From contig JAIEMP010000003.1 of the NCBI GenBank assembly GCA_019752045.1, positions 124,001 to 188,000 of the forward strand: a stretch of 64,000 nt of DNA. The letters are read 5' to 3'. This stretch comes from Chitinophagaceae bacterium (GTDB lineage: Bacteria; Bacteroidota; Bacteroidia; Chitinophagales; Chitinophagaceae). The position numbers and the translations under genes are program-made. Under the pieces are notes generated by a model. The model made no database searches and was not told where the DNA came from. It was given only the letters and a program-made list of their open reading frames with translations. This document shows, piece after piece, positions 1 to 8,708 of the stretch (within the stretch, counting starts at the first letter, position 1; each line of letters starts with the position of its first letter).

Positions 1-1401
1 GTAAACCGATTTGCCATCTGCACTTTCCATAATCAACTGATTGTTGGGAGATGTTTTTGCATCTTTATCATTTTCTTCACGACGAACACCATACGATGCT
101 TTTAAAATTCCATCACCTGCAAAATGCATCAGAATAATATCTTCATACTCAGGACCTCCGCCTTGTTCGCCGCCAATTGAACCAAGGTTGCCAAACTTTA
201 CTTTATGTCCGCCGTTTTTAGGTTTGGTATATTTTTGACCGGCCAGCAAAATATCTCCGTTGCTTAACACTTTTATATCGGCCACTTTAAATTTTCTGCC
301 GGTATATTCCGGATTCTTTTTTTGTGAGGGGGGTGATTGTGATTTTTTATCAAAGTCTTCCAGTGTATTATTGTTTACAAAGGCTACTTTACCGTTTGCA
401 ATTTTTACAATCTGGAAACCTTTGGCTTTAAATTTTTCTGTTTCATCATCACGCATGTTTACGGGTGCTGCAAATTTTTCATCATAATAATCATCTGTTT
501 TATCGCCGGTAGCACCCATAATTAATACATCTGCACCCAACGTAACAAACATGGTTCCGTTAAAAATTCCGGCTTTCGATGCAATGCTGATGCGTTCTTT
601 CACAGTGCCATCTTTACCCACACGAACAAACGTATAATTGGTTGCATTTGGATCAGCCGATTTTTTATATCCTTTGCCACCCATTGGTGCAAACAACAGC
701 AACACATCATTATCCGTATCATCATCATCATCCTGGTCATCGGTGTTTACTGCAACCACTGTTTGCGGATGATCAAATTTCAGAAGCTGGTCGCTTACTT
801 TATTTAAATCATGATCAAAACGAAGAATATGAATTTCGGTTGTCATCTTTAACGCATTGCCCAGTCCTGTTCCTTTATCTCCTGCGAAAATTAAAATGTT
901 TCCGCTCTCCGGTTGTTCGGAATGTGCGATGTACTGAAACTTACCACCATCATCACTTTTGGGTTTTATTTTTTCACCAAAACTTACTTTGGTATCGTAG
1001 CCACCCCAAAACCAGTTCCATTTACGTTTGTACGTTTTACTTTTTAAGATAAGTGTGCCAAGAAGATTAGGTTCTACAGTAACTGCTTCTACAGTATACT
1101 CTTCACCTTTATCTGCCTTAAAGCCTTTAATTTTTTCCAAAGGCACTTCACTTTCTTCAACCGACTTAAATGTAAAGTTCATATCAAACTTATAGGTTTC
1201 AAACTTGGCAAACCTGCCGGTTGCTTTTGTAACATAGGTTAATGAAATTTCATTTTTTGCCTCGTCTACTTTTGGTTCATACAAATAACCTTTGTTGGCT
1301 TTTTTTGAAATTTCGTGTGTGGCTTCTTTCGAAAGTTGTTGTGCCTGCAGGGTACAGGCGAAAAGAAGCAGTAAAAATGTGTAAAAGAGTTTGGGTTTCA
1401 T
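1..1401 (-). CDS. Secreted protein of unknown function, C-terminus cut by window edge
   Basis: The minus-strand frame is open from an ATG at 1401 to the window edge, giving 467 codons without a stop, so the C-terminus is missing. Residues 1 to about 21 form a signal peptide (MKPKLFYTFLLLLF, then a likely cut after LQAQ), which places it in the periplasm or outside. A strongly acidic stretch (DDQDDDDDTDND) lies in the middle. Short segments such as NGDILLAGQKY and NILIFAGDKG recur in style and could be beta-propeller blades, but I do not recognise a family. The L,D-transpeptidase gene lies upstream in the same direction, 71 bases away. A short dyad (AGGGTATACCCT at 1443-1454) lies between them. 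Confidence 0.75.
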   Translation of the reverse strand, partial: MKPKLFYTFLLLLFACTLQAQQLSKEATHEISKKANKGYLYEPKVDEAKNEISLTYVTKATGRFAKFETYKFDMNFTFKSVEESEVPLEKIKGFKADKGEEYTVEAVTVEPNLLGTLILKSKTYKRKWNWFWGGYDTKVSFGEKIKPKSDDGGKFQYIAHSEQPESGNILIFAGDKGTGLGNALKMTTEIHILRFDHDLNKVSDQLLKFDHPQTVVAVNTDDQDDDDDTDNDVLLLFAPMGGKGYKKSADPNATNYTFVRVGKDGTVKERISIASKAGIFNGTMFVTLGADVLIMGATGDKTDDYYDEKFAAPVNMRDDETEKFKAKGFQIVKIANGKVAFVNNNTLEDFDKKSQSPPSQKKNPEYTGRKFKVADIKVLSNGDILLAGQKYTKPKNGGHKVKFGNLGSIGGEQGGGPEYEDIILMHFAGDGILKASYGVRREENDKDAKTSPNNQLIMESADGKSVY

Positions 1402-1472
1402 GTTATATGTTTAAAGCACAAGAAACCTTTATTATATAAATCAGGGTATACCCTTGGCAGGGTATTTATGAA

Positions 1473-2030
1473 TTAATGGAGAATGGTTACTTCTGTTCCT
1501 ACAGGCAGCATGTTGTACAATTCTTTTGCATATTCACGTTTGGTGGAGATACAACCCAATGTCCAGTTATAGAAATAATCTACAAAGCGGTCTTCGTTTC
1601 TGCGGGTGGCGTGTATACCAATGCCGCCGCCGGGTTTGGCACTGTATGGAATTAATCCTTGCTGTTTGCGTGCATTAAATTTTTGAATATCGGTTTGTGT
1701 AGGATAATCGAGCAATAAAAAATGGCCCCATTCGGGATGAAGTTTTTTTGCAATGATTTTGTAATGTCCTTCGGGAGTGCGGCGGTCTCCTTCCATCATT
1801 TTATCAGTGAGCTCGCTGCTGCCAAACACCACGGGATAGGTGAGCAGCCATCCATCTTCATCATATACCTTCAACTCGTAGTTGCTCTTGTCAATAATCA
1901 CTTTAAATGAAGTTGATTTTTTAACATGTAAGGGAGCACTTACTTTTTTATTCCGGTGCAAAAAGGAAAACCCGCTCAGGAAGAGCATGAGAACGGAAGA
2001 AAGTAAAAGGGCGGCTGACTGGCTTTTCAT
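1473..2030 (-). CDS. L,D-transpeptidase (YkuD fold) family protein
   Basis: This 185-residue protein has an N-terminal hydrophobic segment (residues 7-24) that anchors or exports it, then a YkuD-type catalytic domain (about 42-184). The catalytic signature is visible as H140 in GIGIHATRR and C160 in TLGCIS, the usual His followed about 20 residues later by Gly-Cys. Family members cross-link peptidoglycan 3-3 or attach proteins to it, using the cysteine as nucleophile; some small Bacteroidota members have unknown substrates. The Ser-x-Gly-Cys-x-Arg form is altered here to LGCIS, so the usual arginine is absent. The ATG at 2030 starts the signal peptide directly. Confidence 0.85.
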   Translation of the reverse strand: MKSQSAALLLSSVLMLFLSGFSFLHRNKKVSAPLHVKKSTSFKVIIDKSNYELKVYDEDGWLLTYPVVFGSSELTDKMMEGDRRTPEGHYKIIAKKLHPEWGHFLLLDYPTQTDIQKFNARKQQGLIPYSAKPGGGIGIHATRRNEDRFVDYFYNWTLGCISTKREYAKELYNMLPVGTEVTILH

Positions 2031-2146
2031 TTACACAATTGATATTGGATTAACGGCGAAAAACTATGCCATATTTCGTGTGTAAAATTAATTAACAAAC
2101 TCTTGATGAAGAAGGGTTGTGGATTACTTTTTCAGGAGCATAAAAA

Positions 2147-2170
2147 AACCGCATTCAGTAAGAAGCGGTT
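2147..2170 (-). terminator. Rho-independent terminator of the DUF4332 gene
   Basis: Inverted repeat AACCGC/GCGGTT at 2147-2152 and 2165-2170. Read on the minus strand it is followed by seven T residues, just past the stop of the gene ending at 2194. Confidence 0.7.
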
Positions 2171-2193
2171 GATGCTATCGTTGGTAACTATGC

Positions 2194-2601
2194 TTAGTGA
2201 AAAACTTTTTGCTCCAGTGTTTTTGCTTCAGCAATCATGGCCATTAACGATTCTGCTGATGGAACTTTGCCGCTCAGTCCAAACTTGTCATTGGTTTCAA
2301 CCAGCTTGGCATGTAAGTTTTCTGCGTTACGGGTTGCAAATTCTTTTACCGTATCAACCCCTGCTGCTTCCAGTAACTCGCTGAACTGTGCAGCCACTCC
2401 TTTAATGCGGTGCAGATCGGCATGATTTACCCATGTAAGAATTAAGTTCTCCGGAATACCGGTTATTTCATGAATAGCTGTTCTCCCTTTTTTTGTACTG
2501 CCTTGTGCCAGCAAATCATCGGTGGTAAAAATGGCCAATGCACTCAGTTTTGCCGCATAGTTGGGACCTATTCCTTCAATATCTACTACTTTATATGCCA
2601 T
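2194..2601 (-). CDS. DUF4332 domain protein (helix-hairpin-helix-like)
   Basis: This 135-residue soluble protein begins MAYKVVDIEGIGPNYAAKL, a helix-hairpin-helix-like motif typical of DUF4332 proteins. A second hairpin-like segment, HRIKGVAAQFSELLEAAGVD, lies at about residues 67-86. The spacing of two HhH units suggests nucleic-acid or protein binding, but no function is established for the family. I chose the ATG at 2601; an in-frame TTG at 2619 would add six residues. It is monocistronic between two terminators. Confidence 0.8.
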   Translation of the reverse strand: MAYKVVDIEGIGPNYAAKLSALAIFTTDDLLAQGSTKKGRTAIHEITGIPENLILTWVNHADLHRIKGVAAQFSELLEAAGVDTVKEFATRNAENLHAKLVETNDKFGLSGKVPSAESLMAMIAEAKTLEQKVFH

Positions 2602-2653
2602 GTATTTTTTTGTGGGCAAATTAAGGAATTCCTGAAAACTCTTTGTATAATAA

Positions 2654-2683
2654 AAAGCCGCCTCTCAAAAGAAAGGCGGCTTT
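2654..2683 (-). terminator. Rho-independent terminator of the outer-membrane protein gene
   Basis: Perfect 9-base arms AAAGCCGCC (2654-2662) and GGCGGCTTT (2675-2683). Minus-strand transcripts leaving the gene that ends at 2709 would form the hairpin followed by a T-run. Confidence 0.85.
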
Positions 2684-2708
2684 ACCAGAGCATACATTAT
2701 GAGCTATA

Positions 2709-3575
2709 TTACCAGCTACTGAGTCGTATGCCAAAAGTGTAAGGGGTTTGTTCCAATCCGTTTTTATGTAAGTTGTTAAGTGCATAACTGCCGTACAGAT
2801 TTACCACACCCAGATTTAATTCACCAATGGCTGCTAATTTCCATGGCTCCAGGTTAAAATCGTTTTTAATTTTTTCTTTTCCTCTTGCATCGCTGATCAG
2901 TTTCTGACGGGCAGCATACAGATACCCTGCACTTACACCTGCACTGAGTCCGTATGTGCGTTTTCTTTTTGGTGCAAAGTTGAAGTTGAGCATCACCGGT
3001 AAGGTAATATAGTTTGTTGCCAGTTTATTTTTTGAAAAAGCAATACTGTCGCTGTAAAGGATCTGCGGATCAATTCCGTAACGGATATTTTTTTCGTAGC
3101 GATAATTATTCAGCTCAACACCCAGACCATATTTCAGGTTTACAACGTGTGAAATCAAATTCACTTTTTGCATAAAAAACCAGATGTTGATGTTGGATGA
3201 TTTGCCATTCCGAATACTCAAACCGTTTTTTGTTCCGCCAGGATAAAAGGCCTGTGCTGCGGGTGAACTGTAATTGGTTTGATCATTCAGATTGGAGAAA
3301 CCAAGATCAAGAATGAGCCAGTTGGTACTTACGTTCGACTTTTTGTATTCTTTGCGCTTAGTAACTTTAAAACCTTCTTCATTGTCATCGTCGTCGTCAT
3401 CATCTTCATCTTCTTTTGTTTTTTCTTCTTTCTTTTCTTTACCATCATGTCTTTTAATGATGATCATGTTGCCCACTTTAATTGTATCGGCACCTTGTGG
3501 TTTCGTGGTATCACTTTGAGCCATGCCGGTTAAGCATAATAAAAGCCCCAGCAATGAGAATAAAAGTTGCTTCAT
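2709..3575 (-). CDS. Outer-membrane beta-barrel protein with an acidic linker
   Basis: This 288-residue protein has a classical signal peptide (MKQLLFSLLGLLLCLTGMAQ), a charged linker at about residues 48-80 with a run of seven aspartates, and a C-terminal region of alternating aromatic and hydrophobic strands ending in FGIRLSSW, typical of small Bacteroidota outer-membrane beta-barrels (PorT-like family). It is the last gene of a row with the ECF sigma factor (5188-4703) and the membrane anti-sigma-like protein (4652-3597), and has its own terminator, so it may be a sigma target. The ligand or cargo is unknown. Confidence 0.75.
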   Translation of the reverse strand: MKQLLFSLLGLLLCLTGMAQSDTTKPQGADTIKVGNMIIIKRHDGKEKKEEKTKEDEDDDDDDDNEEGFKVTKRKEYKKSNVSTNWLILDLGFSNLNDQTNYSSPAAQAFYPGGTKNGLSIRNGKSSNINIWFFMQKVNLISHVVNLKYGLGVELNNYRYEKNIRYGIDPQILYSDSIAFSKNKLATNYITLPVMLNFNFAPKRKRTYGLSAGVSAGYLYAARQKLISDARGKEKIKNDFNLEPWKLAAIGELNLGVVNLYGSYALNNLHKNGLEQTPYTFGIRLSSW

Positions 3576-3596
3576 AAATAAATCTGTTTAAATTTT

Positions 3597-4652
3597 TTAT
3601 TGAGTGTTTACTGCAAATACAGCAAAGCGTACTTCGGAGCTGCCTGACTGAATACCGGTTTTACGTTCAAACATCCGTTTTGCTTTTTTCACGAATCCTG
3701 TTAAACCGCTTCTGCGCTGACGATCTTCGTTGAAGAGTTGTGGTTCATCTTCTGTATTCGAATCGTTATTGTAAGAAGCATAACTGATTGTGTTTGCTGT
3801 GCTTGTTATTGGTTGTACGGTTGGAGTTTCTATTTTGTTACTTGCTGTTGCAGAATTATTTTCAGGATTAACAGTTACAGGTGTTTCAACTTTAGCAATG
3901 GTAGTTGTTTCCTGTGTTGGGTTATTTATTTGCTGTTGTTTTTCTGTATCTGTTTTTACAATATTGATCTGTTGTTTAATAACACCCTTTTTGTTACCTG
4001 CTGTTTCATCTGTTACAGTGGGTTGTATGGTTGAAATTTGTTGTTGTTTTTCTTCGGTTGGTTTCATTACTGCAGGTGCTGATTGTTGTTTGGGTGCAGT
4101 TACAGTTGGTGTAAGAGCAATGGGTGTAACAGTATTGTTCGGTTTATCCAACATCAACCACACCGCACTGCCGAGTAATAAAATTACAGCAGCTGCAGCG
4201 GCCCATCTTTTTGCAACAGTGCTCATATAAAATACACGGGCAGGTGCGGCTTGTTTGTACAGTAATGATTTATCGGGAAATACAATGGATGTATCTGCAG
4301 TTGCCTTACTGCGACGCAGCCACTGCAATTCTTTCTGCAATGGAATATTGCTCAGCAATTCTTTTTCAACTGCTTCTTTTTGGGCTGCGTTTAATTCATC
4401 ATCAACATACAATAATAACTGCTCTTCGCTGATGCTGCTTTCATCTGCAACTGGTTTTAACAGCGATTGAATAAAACCTTCATCCAGTTTTGCATCGGTT
4501 GTAAACGTACTTTGTTGTATCAACTCAAACTCCTGCCGCAGATCCGGGTTTGATGCAACAAAGGCATCCACAATTTTTCGCTGGCCGGCTGTTAACTCAT
4601 TGTCAACATACAGCAGAAAAAATTCTTCGTAATTATGGCGGTTAATATTCAT
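3597..4652 (-). CDS. Single-pass membrane protein, probable anti-sigma factor
   Basis: The 351-residue protein starts at the ATG at 4652; a GTG at 4706 overlapping the sigma-factor stop is an alternative. Two copies of an anti-sigma-like motif are visible at about residues 8-43 and 75-112 (FFLLYVDNELTAGQRK and QLLLYVDDELNAAQKE). One membrane helix lies at about 150-168 (AAAAAVILLLGSAVWLML). A long Thr/Gln/Pro-rich periplasmic part follows, and a basic C-terminal tail. The zinc-binding His-Cys-Cys motif of many anti-sigmas is absent. Its position directly after the ECF sigma gene supports a role in holding that sigma factor at the membrane; this is inference. Confidence 0.7.
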   Translation of the reverse strand: MNINRHNYEEFFLLYVDNELTAGQRKIVDAFVASNPDLRQEFELIQQSTFTTDAKLDEGFIQSLLKPVADESSISEEQLLLYVDDELNAAQKEAVEKELLSNIPLQKELQWLRRSKATADTSIVFPDKSLLYKQAAPARVFYMSTVAKRWAAAAAVILLLGSAVWLMLDKPNNTVTPIALTPTVTAPKQQSAPAVMKPTEEKQQQISTIQPTVTDETAGNKKGVIKQQINIVKTDTEKQQQINNPTQETTTIAKVETPVTVNPENNSATASNKIETPTVQPITSTANTISYASYNNDSNTEDEPQLFNEDRQRRSGLTGFVKKAKRMFERKTGIQSGSSEVRFAVFAVNTQ

Positions 4653-4702
4653 TGCTTTTTTTGTTTTCCTGAACCTTGGATTTTGGGCCTTGGTTCTTTC
4701 GA

Positions 4703-5188
4703 TCACATTACATTTTCAATACTCACTAAATAATTTTTCAGTTGTAAACGGGCTCTGTGCAAATACACTTTCACCTGGCTTTCGTTCAATCCCGTTATTT
4801 CACCAATCTCATCGTAGCTGTAACCTTCGTAATCTTTTAATAAAACCAGGCTTCTTGCTGTTTCACTTAAACGGGCCAGCGCATCTTCCAGCACTTTTTT
4901 CATATTATGCTGTGGTTTGTCCTGTATCCGTACCTGCTCATTAAACTCTTCTTTCAATGTTACCCGTTTATGTTTACGGATATGATCAATCATCTGGTTA
5001 TAGGCAATGGTAAAGAGGTACGATTTGCTGCGTTCATTCTCCACATTGTCTTTGTTCAGCCAGAGTTTTTCGTAAGCACTCTGTACTACATCCCTTGCAT
5101 CTTCTTCATGCCCCAGGTTTTTGAGGATAAAGCGGTACACATTATCAGCATACCTGGTTACACATTCATTGTATTCTCTGGCGGTCAT
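4703..5188 (-). CDS. ECF-type RNA polymerase sigma factor
   Basis: This 161-residue protein has region 2 at about residues 8-75 (ARDVVQSAYEKLWLN, then SYLFTIAYNQMIDHIRKHKR) and region 4 at about 100-152 (LSETARSLVLLKDYEGYSYD and QVKVYLHRARLQLKNYL, the recognition helix). This is the standard layout of extracytoplasmic-function sigma factors, which direct RNA polymerase to stress or envelope promoters. The downstream gene has anti-sigma features and the third gene encodes an outer-membrane protein, giving a plausible self-contained envelope-response operon. The signal and regulon cannot be read from the sequence. Confidence 0.9.
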   Translation of the reverse strand: MTAREYNECVTRYADNVYRFILKNLGHEEDARDVVQSAYEKLWLNKDNVENERSKSYLFTIAYNQMIDHIRKHKRVTLKEEFNEQVRIQDKPQHNMKKVLEDALARLSETARSLVLLKDYEGYSYDEIGEITGLNESQVKVYLHRARLQLKNYLVSIENVM

Positions 5189-5273
5189 AAATCAGTTAGA
5201 GGTCTGTAAATGATAAGTTTAATATCCCTGAGACGGATATCTCTATAAAAAGTTACAGTCTTTTTGAATTATT

Positions 5274-5465
5274 TCAGAGATTACCCGGAAAAGAATCGAA
5301 AATGAAAAAACCGGTTTGTGGAGTGGCAGCCGGCTTGCTTTGGCAGGTTTTACTGCATTTGGGAGAAGCAGTCTTTTGATTGTGAACAGGAGTGGCAGCA
5401 AGAAAAACGCTTACAGCAATTACCAGAAGTAAAACTGCGGCAATAGCCAATACCTGTTTTTTCAT
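5274..5465 (-). CDS. Small membrane-anchored cysteine-containing protein, unknown
   Basis: A 63-residue ORF starting at the ATG at 5465 with a strong hydrophobic helix at residues 5-25 (VLAIAAVLLLVIAVSVFLAA) and a short exported tail carrying KCSKTCQSK. A near-match to the -7 box (TACCTTCG) lies upstream on the minus strand. No family is recognised. The two closely spaced cysteines could bind metal or form a disulfide. It may be a real small gene, but its length leaves doubt. Confidence 0.5.
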   Translation of the reverse strand: MKKQVLAIAAVLLLVIAVSVFLAATPVHNQKTASPKCSKTCQSKPAATPQTGFFIFDSFPGNL

Positions 5466-5569
5466 GATGTACCTGTTTAAAATGTGTAACGAAGGTAAAG
5501 TGAAAAATGTTACACAGCAACAGCATATTTACAGGCTAAATGTTAAACATGCATCTGCTTATCCGGTTT

Positions 5570-5596
5570 TTTGCCCGCTAATTCCCCCTATTTTTG
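5570..5596 (+). promoter_or_regulatory. Bacteroidota-type promoter of kbl
   Basis: A perfect -7 box TATTTTTG (TAnnTTTG) lies at 5589-5596, with a TTTG at 5570-5573 as a possible -33 box. The 15-base spacer is shorter than usual, so the -33 assignment is weak. Confidence 0.6.
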
Positions 5597-5615
5597 TTCC
5601 CCTAAACAGCTAGTT

Positions 5616-6803
5616 ATGAACCAAAACCTGGTAAAGCGAATTGCAGCAGAGCTTGATGAAATTAAAACCAACGGATTGTTTAAAACCGAACGGGTAATTG
5701 AAAGTGCTCAGGGTCCTGAGATTATGGTAAACGGGAAAATTGTGCTCAACTTTTGTGCAAATAATTATCTTGGTCTTTCTTCTCATCCAAAAGTAATTGA
5801 AGCAGCCAAAAAGTACATTGATCTGCGTGGATTTGGTATGAGCAGCGTACGCTTTATCTGCGGTACACAGGATATACACAAAGAACTCGAAGCCAAAATT
5901 TCAAAATTTCTCGGTACAGAAGATACCATTCTTTATGCTGCAGCTTTCGACGCCAATGGCGGCGTATTTGAACCATTGTTTAATGAGCAGGATGCCATCA
6001 TCAGCGATGCATTGAACCATGCAAGTATTATTGATGGTGTTCGTTTATGCAAGGCGCAGCGTTACCGTTATGAGCATAACAATATGGAAGATCTCGAAGC
6101 CAAGCTGAAAGAAAGTGCTCATTTACGCAACCGGATTATTGTAACCGACGGAAGTTTCAGCATGGATGGAACCATTGCACAGTTAGATAAGATTGTTGCG
6201 CTGGCTGAACAATATGATGCAAGTATTATGGTTGATGAATGCCATTCAAGCGGGTTTCTTGGCAAAACAGGAAGAGGTACACATGAATATCGTGGAGTGA
6301 TGGGTAAAATTGATATCATCACCGGTACATTGGGTAAAGCGTTGGGTGGTGCAAGCGGTGGATTTACCAGCGGCAATAAAGAAGTGATTGAAATGCTGCG
6401 TCAGCGTTCAAGACCATACCTGTTCAGTAATACATTAGCACCAAGTATTGTGGGTGCATCTATTGCAGTGTTTGATCTGTTGAGTGAAACAACAGAGTTG
6501 AGAGATCAACTGGAAACAAACACCAAATACTTCAGAACAAAAATGACAGAGGCGGGATTTGATATTAAGCCTGGTGATCATCCCATTGTGCCCATCATGT
6601 TATACGATGCGGTGGTTGCACAAAACTTTGCAGCAAAGTTGTTAGAGCAGGGGATTTATGTGATTGGCTTCTTTTTTCCGGTTGTTGCAAAAGGTCAGGC
6701 AAGAATACGGGTACAGTTGAGTGCGGCACACGACAAACAACATTTGGATAAAGCCATTGCTGCTTTTGCAAAAGTGGGGAAGGAGTTGGGAGTGTTGAAA
6801 TAA
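5616..6803 (+). CDS. kbl: Glycine C-acetyltransferase (2-amino-3-ketobutyrate CoA ligase)
   Basis: This 395-residue enzyme of the PLP-dependent alpha-oxoamine synthase family cleaves 2-amino-3-ketobutyrate with CoA to glycine and acetyl-CoA in threonine breakdown. The PLP-binding lysine is K241 in GTLGKALGG; the cofactor-contacting D207 and H210 sit in VDECHSSGFLG; the N-terminal NYLGLSSHP and the GTQDIHKELE stretch are diagnostic. Length equals the family norm. The ATG at 5616 gives the canonical N-terminus; the reading frame upstream of it has no conserved residues. No threonine dehydrogenase gene is adjacent. A strong terminator follows. Confidence 0.95.
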   Translation: MNQNLVKRIAAELDEIKTNGLFKTERVIESAQGPEIMVNGKIVLNFCANNYLGLSSHPKVIEAAKKYIDLRGFGMSSVRFICGTQDIHKELEAKISKFLGTEDTILYAAAFDANGGVFEPLFNEQDAIISDALNHASIIDGVRLCKAQRYRYEHNNMEDLEAKLKESAHLRNRIIVTDGSFSMDGTIAQLDKIVALAEQYDASIMVDECHSSGFLGKTGRGTHEYRGVMGKIDIITGTLGKALGGASGGFTSGNKEVIEMLRQRSRPYLFSNTLAPSIVGASIAVFDLLSETTELRDQLETNTKYFRTKMTEAGFDIKPGDHPIVPIMLYDAVVAQNFAAKLLEQGIYVIGFFFPVVAKGQARIRVQLSAAHDKQHLDKAIAAFAKVGKELGVLK

Positions 6804-6822
6804 GATATTGAAATAAGTAAAG

Positions 6823-6848
6823 GCCACACAAATTGTGTGGCTTTTTTT
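6823..6848 (+). terminator. Rho-independent terminator of kbl
   Basis: Arms GCCACACA (6823-6830) and TGTGTGGC (6834-6841), followed by seven T residues. Confidence 0.9.
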
Positions 6849-6901
6849 ATGTATGTCAGGCATGTTCAAAAACTTTTAAGAAGGTATTGGCAATCCCACT
6901 T

Positions 6902-6909
6902 TACTTTTG
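6902..6909 (+). promoter_or_regulatory. -7 box of the class D beta-lactamase gene
   Basis: TACTTTTG is a perfect TAnnTTTG, 15 bases before the ATG at 6925. No clear -33 TTTG was found at the usual distance. Confidence 0.55.
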
Positions 6910-6924
6910 TGCAAAATCTCAATC

Positions 6925-7734
6925 ATGCGTGTTGTTCTTCTTGCTGTTGTTGCGTTTTCGTTCCTGTTTCATTCCTGCTCCATTAATAATTTTGAGATTG
7001 ATAATGATCTCAAAAAATATTTTGATCAGTATAAAGTAACCGGCACATTTGCTCTGTTCGATAATGCACAGGCGCATTTTATTATTTACGATTCGGCTAA
7101 TTTCAGAAAGCAATACACACCTGCATCTACGTTCAAGATCGTTAACTCATTAATTGGTTTAGAAACCGGAAAAATCTTTGATGAAAAGATGATCATCAAA
7201 TGGGATAGTGTAGTACGGGAGCGTGAAGAACTGAATAAAGATATGACAATGGAAGAAGCGTTTAAGGTATCTTCTGTTCCTTATTACCAGGAAGTGGCCC
7301 GCCGCATTGGAAGAGATACCATGCAGCGTTGGATAGATACTGTACAATACGGTAATAAAAACATCAGTGGCCCGATAGATTCTTTCTGGCTCAACAATAC
7401 AATAAAAATTTCGCCCGATGAGCAATTGGGTCTGGTGAAGCGTTTATACTTTGAGCAATTACCATTTCAAAAACGTACGCAGCAGATTGTACGTAAAGTA
7501 ATGATGCAGGAAGATAATTCCCTCTACAAAATAGCCTACAAAACTGGTTGGGGTTTTGATGAGAAAGGGGATAATGTTGGCTGGATCGTTGGCTGGATTG
7601 AAGAGAACCGTCACCCGTATTTCTTTGTACTGTTGGTACAATCGCCGGATCGGAATTACGATATGCGTAATAACCGCCTTGGATTGTTGAAAGATATTTT
7701 GAAGCATTACGATTTTATGGAAGGGAAAAAGTAA
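6925..7734 (+). CDS. Class D (OXA-type) beta-lactamase, lipoprotein
   Basis: This 269-residue protein carries all class D active-site motifs. S68-T-F-K71 contains the nucleophile and the lysine that is carboxylated in this family. S116-x-V118, Y142-G-N144, W155 in DSFWLNN and K206-T-G208 follow at family spacing. It should hydrolyse beta-lactams in the periplasm. The N-terminus is a lipoprotein signal with cysteine at residue 18 (LFHSC), so it is probably lipid-anchored. I chose the ATG at 6925 over a TTG at 6907 because the -7 box ends at 6909. The gene stands between kbl and an unknown secreted protein with no mobile-element remnants, which suggests an intrinsic chromosomal enzyme. Spectrum cannot be predicted. 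Confidence 0.9.
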   Translation: MRVVLLAVVAFSFLFHSCSINNFEIDNDLKKYFDQYKVTGTFALFDNAQAHFIIYDSANFRKQYTPASTFKIVNSLIGLETGKIFDEKMIIKWDSVVREREELNKDMTMEEAFKVSSVPYYQEVARRIGRDTMQRWIDTVQYGNKNISGPIDSFWLNNTIKISPDEQLGLVKRLYFEQLPFQKRTQQIVRKVMMQEDNSLYKIAYKTGWGFDEKGDNVGWIVGWIEENRHPYFFVLLVQSPDRNYDMRNNRLGLLKDILKHYDFMEGKK

Positions 7735-7775
7735 TGAATAAGTAATTGGCAAAAAGCAATAAGTTAGCAGCAACT

Positions 7776-8558
7776 ATGAGAAGTACTCATTTTTATATCA
7801 TCTTTCTACTAATTCTTTTTTCACTTTCCAGTAAATCGCAATCCTATTCTCGCATGGTCAAGGATTGGGCATATTTCGATGTCCCAACGAACAAAGACAC
7901 AGTTTATTCATATAACCTCAGTGATACAAGTTGGATAGTGTATCATAAGAATTCCCTCATTTTGGCTAGACAACTGGGAGACACAACAGATCGGGAATAT
8001 CTGCCATTTACAACTCCAGTCCCAAAGTCATATAGTAAAATGGAGGAGTTTTCCGGCAAGCGGTCTTTTATAAAAGTAAGTGACGGATACTTGATTGCAT
8101 TCTGGCGTGGAGAGTTTGGAGCAAGTCTATTTTGGTTTTCAAACGACGGAACAAACTATTATAAGATACCAGATGCCGGCGCAGTACAGTTTATTTCCAG
8201 ATACGGAGAAATATTTGCTATTAATGGATTAGCTCATTTAAGTATGTCGAGTGGACGAATCCTTAAAATCATACAAGAAAATGGTAAATGGATTGCGCAG
8301 AACTACGTGGAATTGCCCTTTGCAGCATACACATTTTCACTCGATGTAAATAACGACTTCATTGTAGTTACATCAGATAACTTAGTTAAAGTAAAGAAAA
8401 ACAAAAAGATAAAGACAATTCAACAGACTGATTTTTGGAGCGGATTATACCCAACAAGTTCGGTTATTGACGGAGATGAGATTTTTATTGGGATGAGGAA
8501 AGGTATTTATTTATACAACTTTAGAACAAAGAAAAGTAAATGGCTGCTGCCACAATAG
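7776..8558 (+). CDS. Secreted protein of unknown function
   Basis: A 260-residue protein starting at the ATG at 7776, with a signal peptide (residues 1-22, hydrophobic FYIIFLLILFSLSS). The rest is rich in aromatic and beta-forming segments such as DGYLIAFWRGEFGASLFWFS and GDEIFIGMRKGIYLYNF, with propeller-like character, but no family is recognised. It follows the beta-lactamase by 41 bases. Both flanks carry AT-rich text with AGCAATAAG / CTTATTG inversions that may be remnants of a repeat. An in-frame TTG at 7746 is a weaker start. Confidence 0.65.
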   Translation: MRSTHFYIIFLLILFSLSSKSQSYSRMVKDWAYFDVPTNKDTVYSYNLSDTSWIVYHKNSLILARQLGDTTDREYLPFTTPVPKSYSKMEEFSGKRSFIKVSDGYLIAFWRGEFGASLFWFSNDGTNYYKIPDAGAVQFISRYGEIFAINGLAHLSMSSGRILKIIQENGKWIAQNYVELPFAAYTFSLDVNNDFIVVTSDNLVKVKKNKKIKTIQQTDFWSGLYPTSSVIDGDEIFIGMRKGIYLYNFRTKKSKWLLPQ

Positions 8559-8708
8559 CTATTGCCTTAACGCAACTGATATTATAATGAGTGCAGTTCC
8601 TTGCCAATCGTCAATTGTATATTGCTTATTGAGGAAAAGCTGGCTTAACTTTTGTTCCACTGTTTCTGTATCTGTAATCTTGTATCTTGTGCCTTCAATA
8701 GAATAGCA

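Noticed and set aside
642-1052. 136-codon plus-strand ORF near the left edge
   Set aside because: The opposite strand carries a 467-codon frame with a signal peptide; the plus ORF has unnatural composition (His runs from the Asp codons).
3279-3533. Plus-strand ORFs opposite the outer-membrane protein, with phenylalanine, valine and serine runs
   Set aside because: They are antisense reads of the aspartate-rich linker of the real gene and share no family features.
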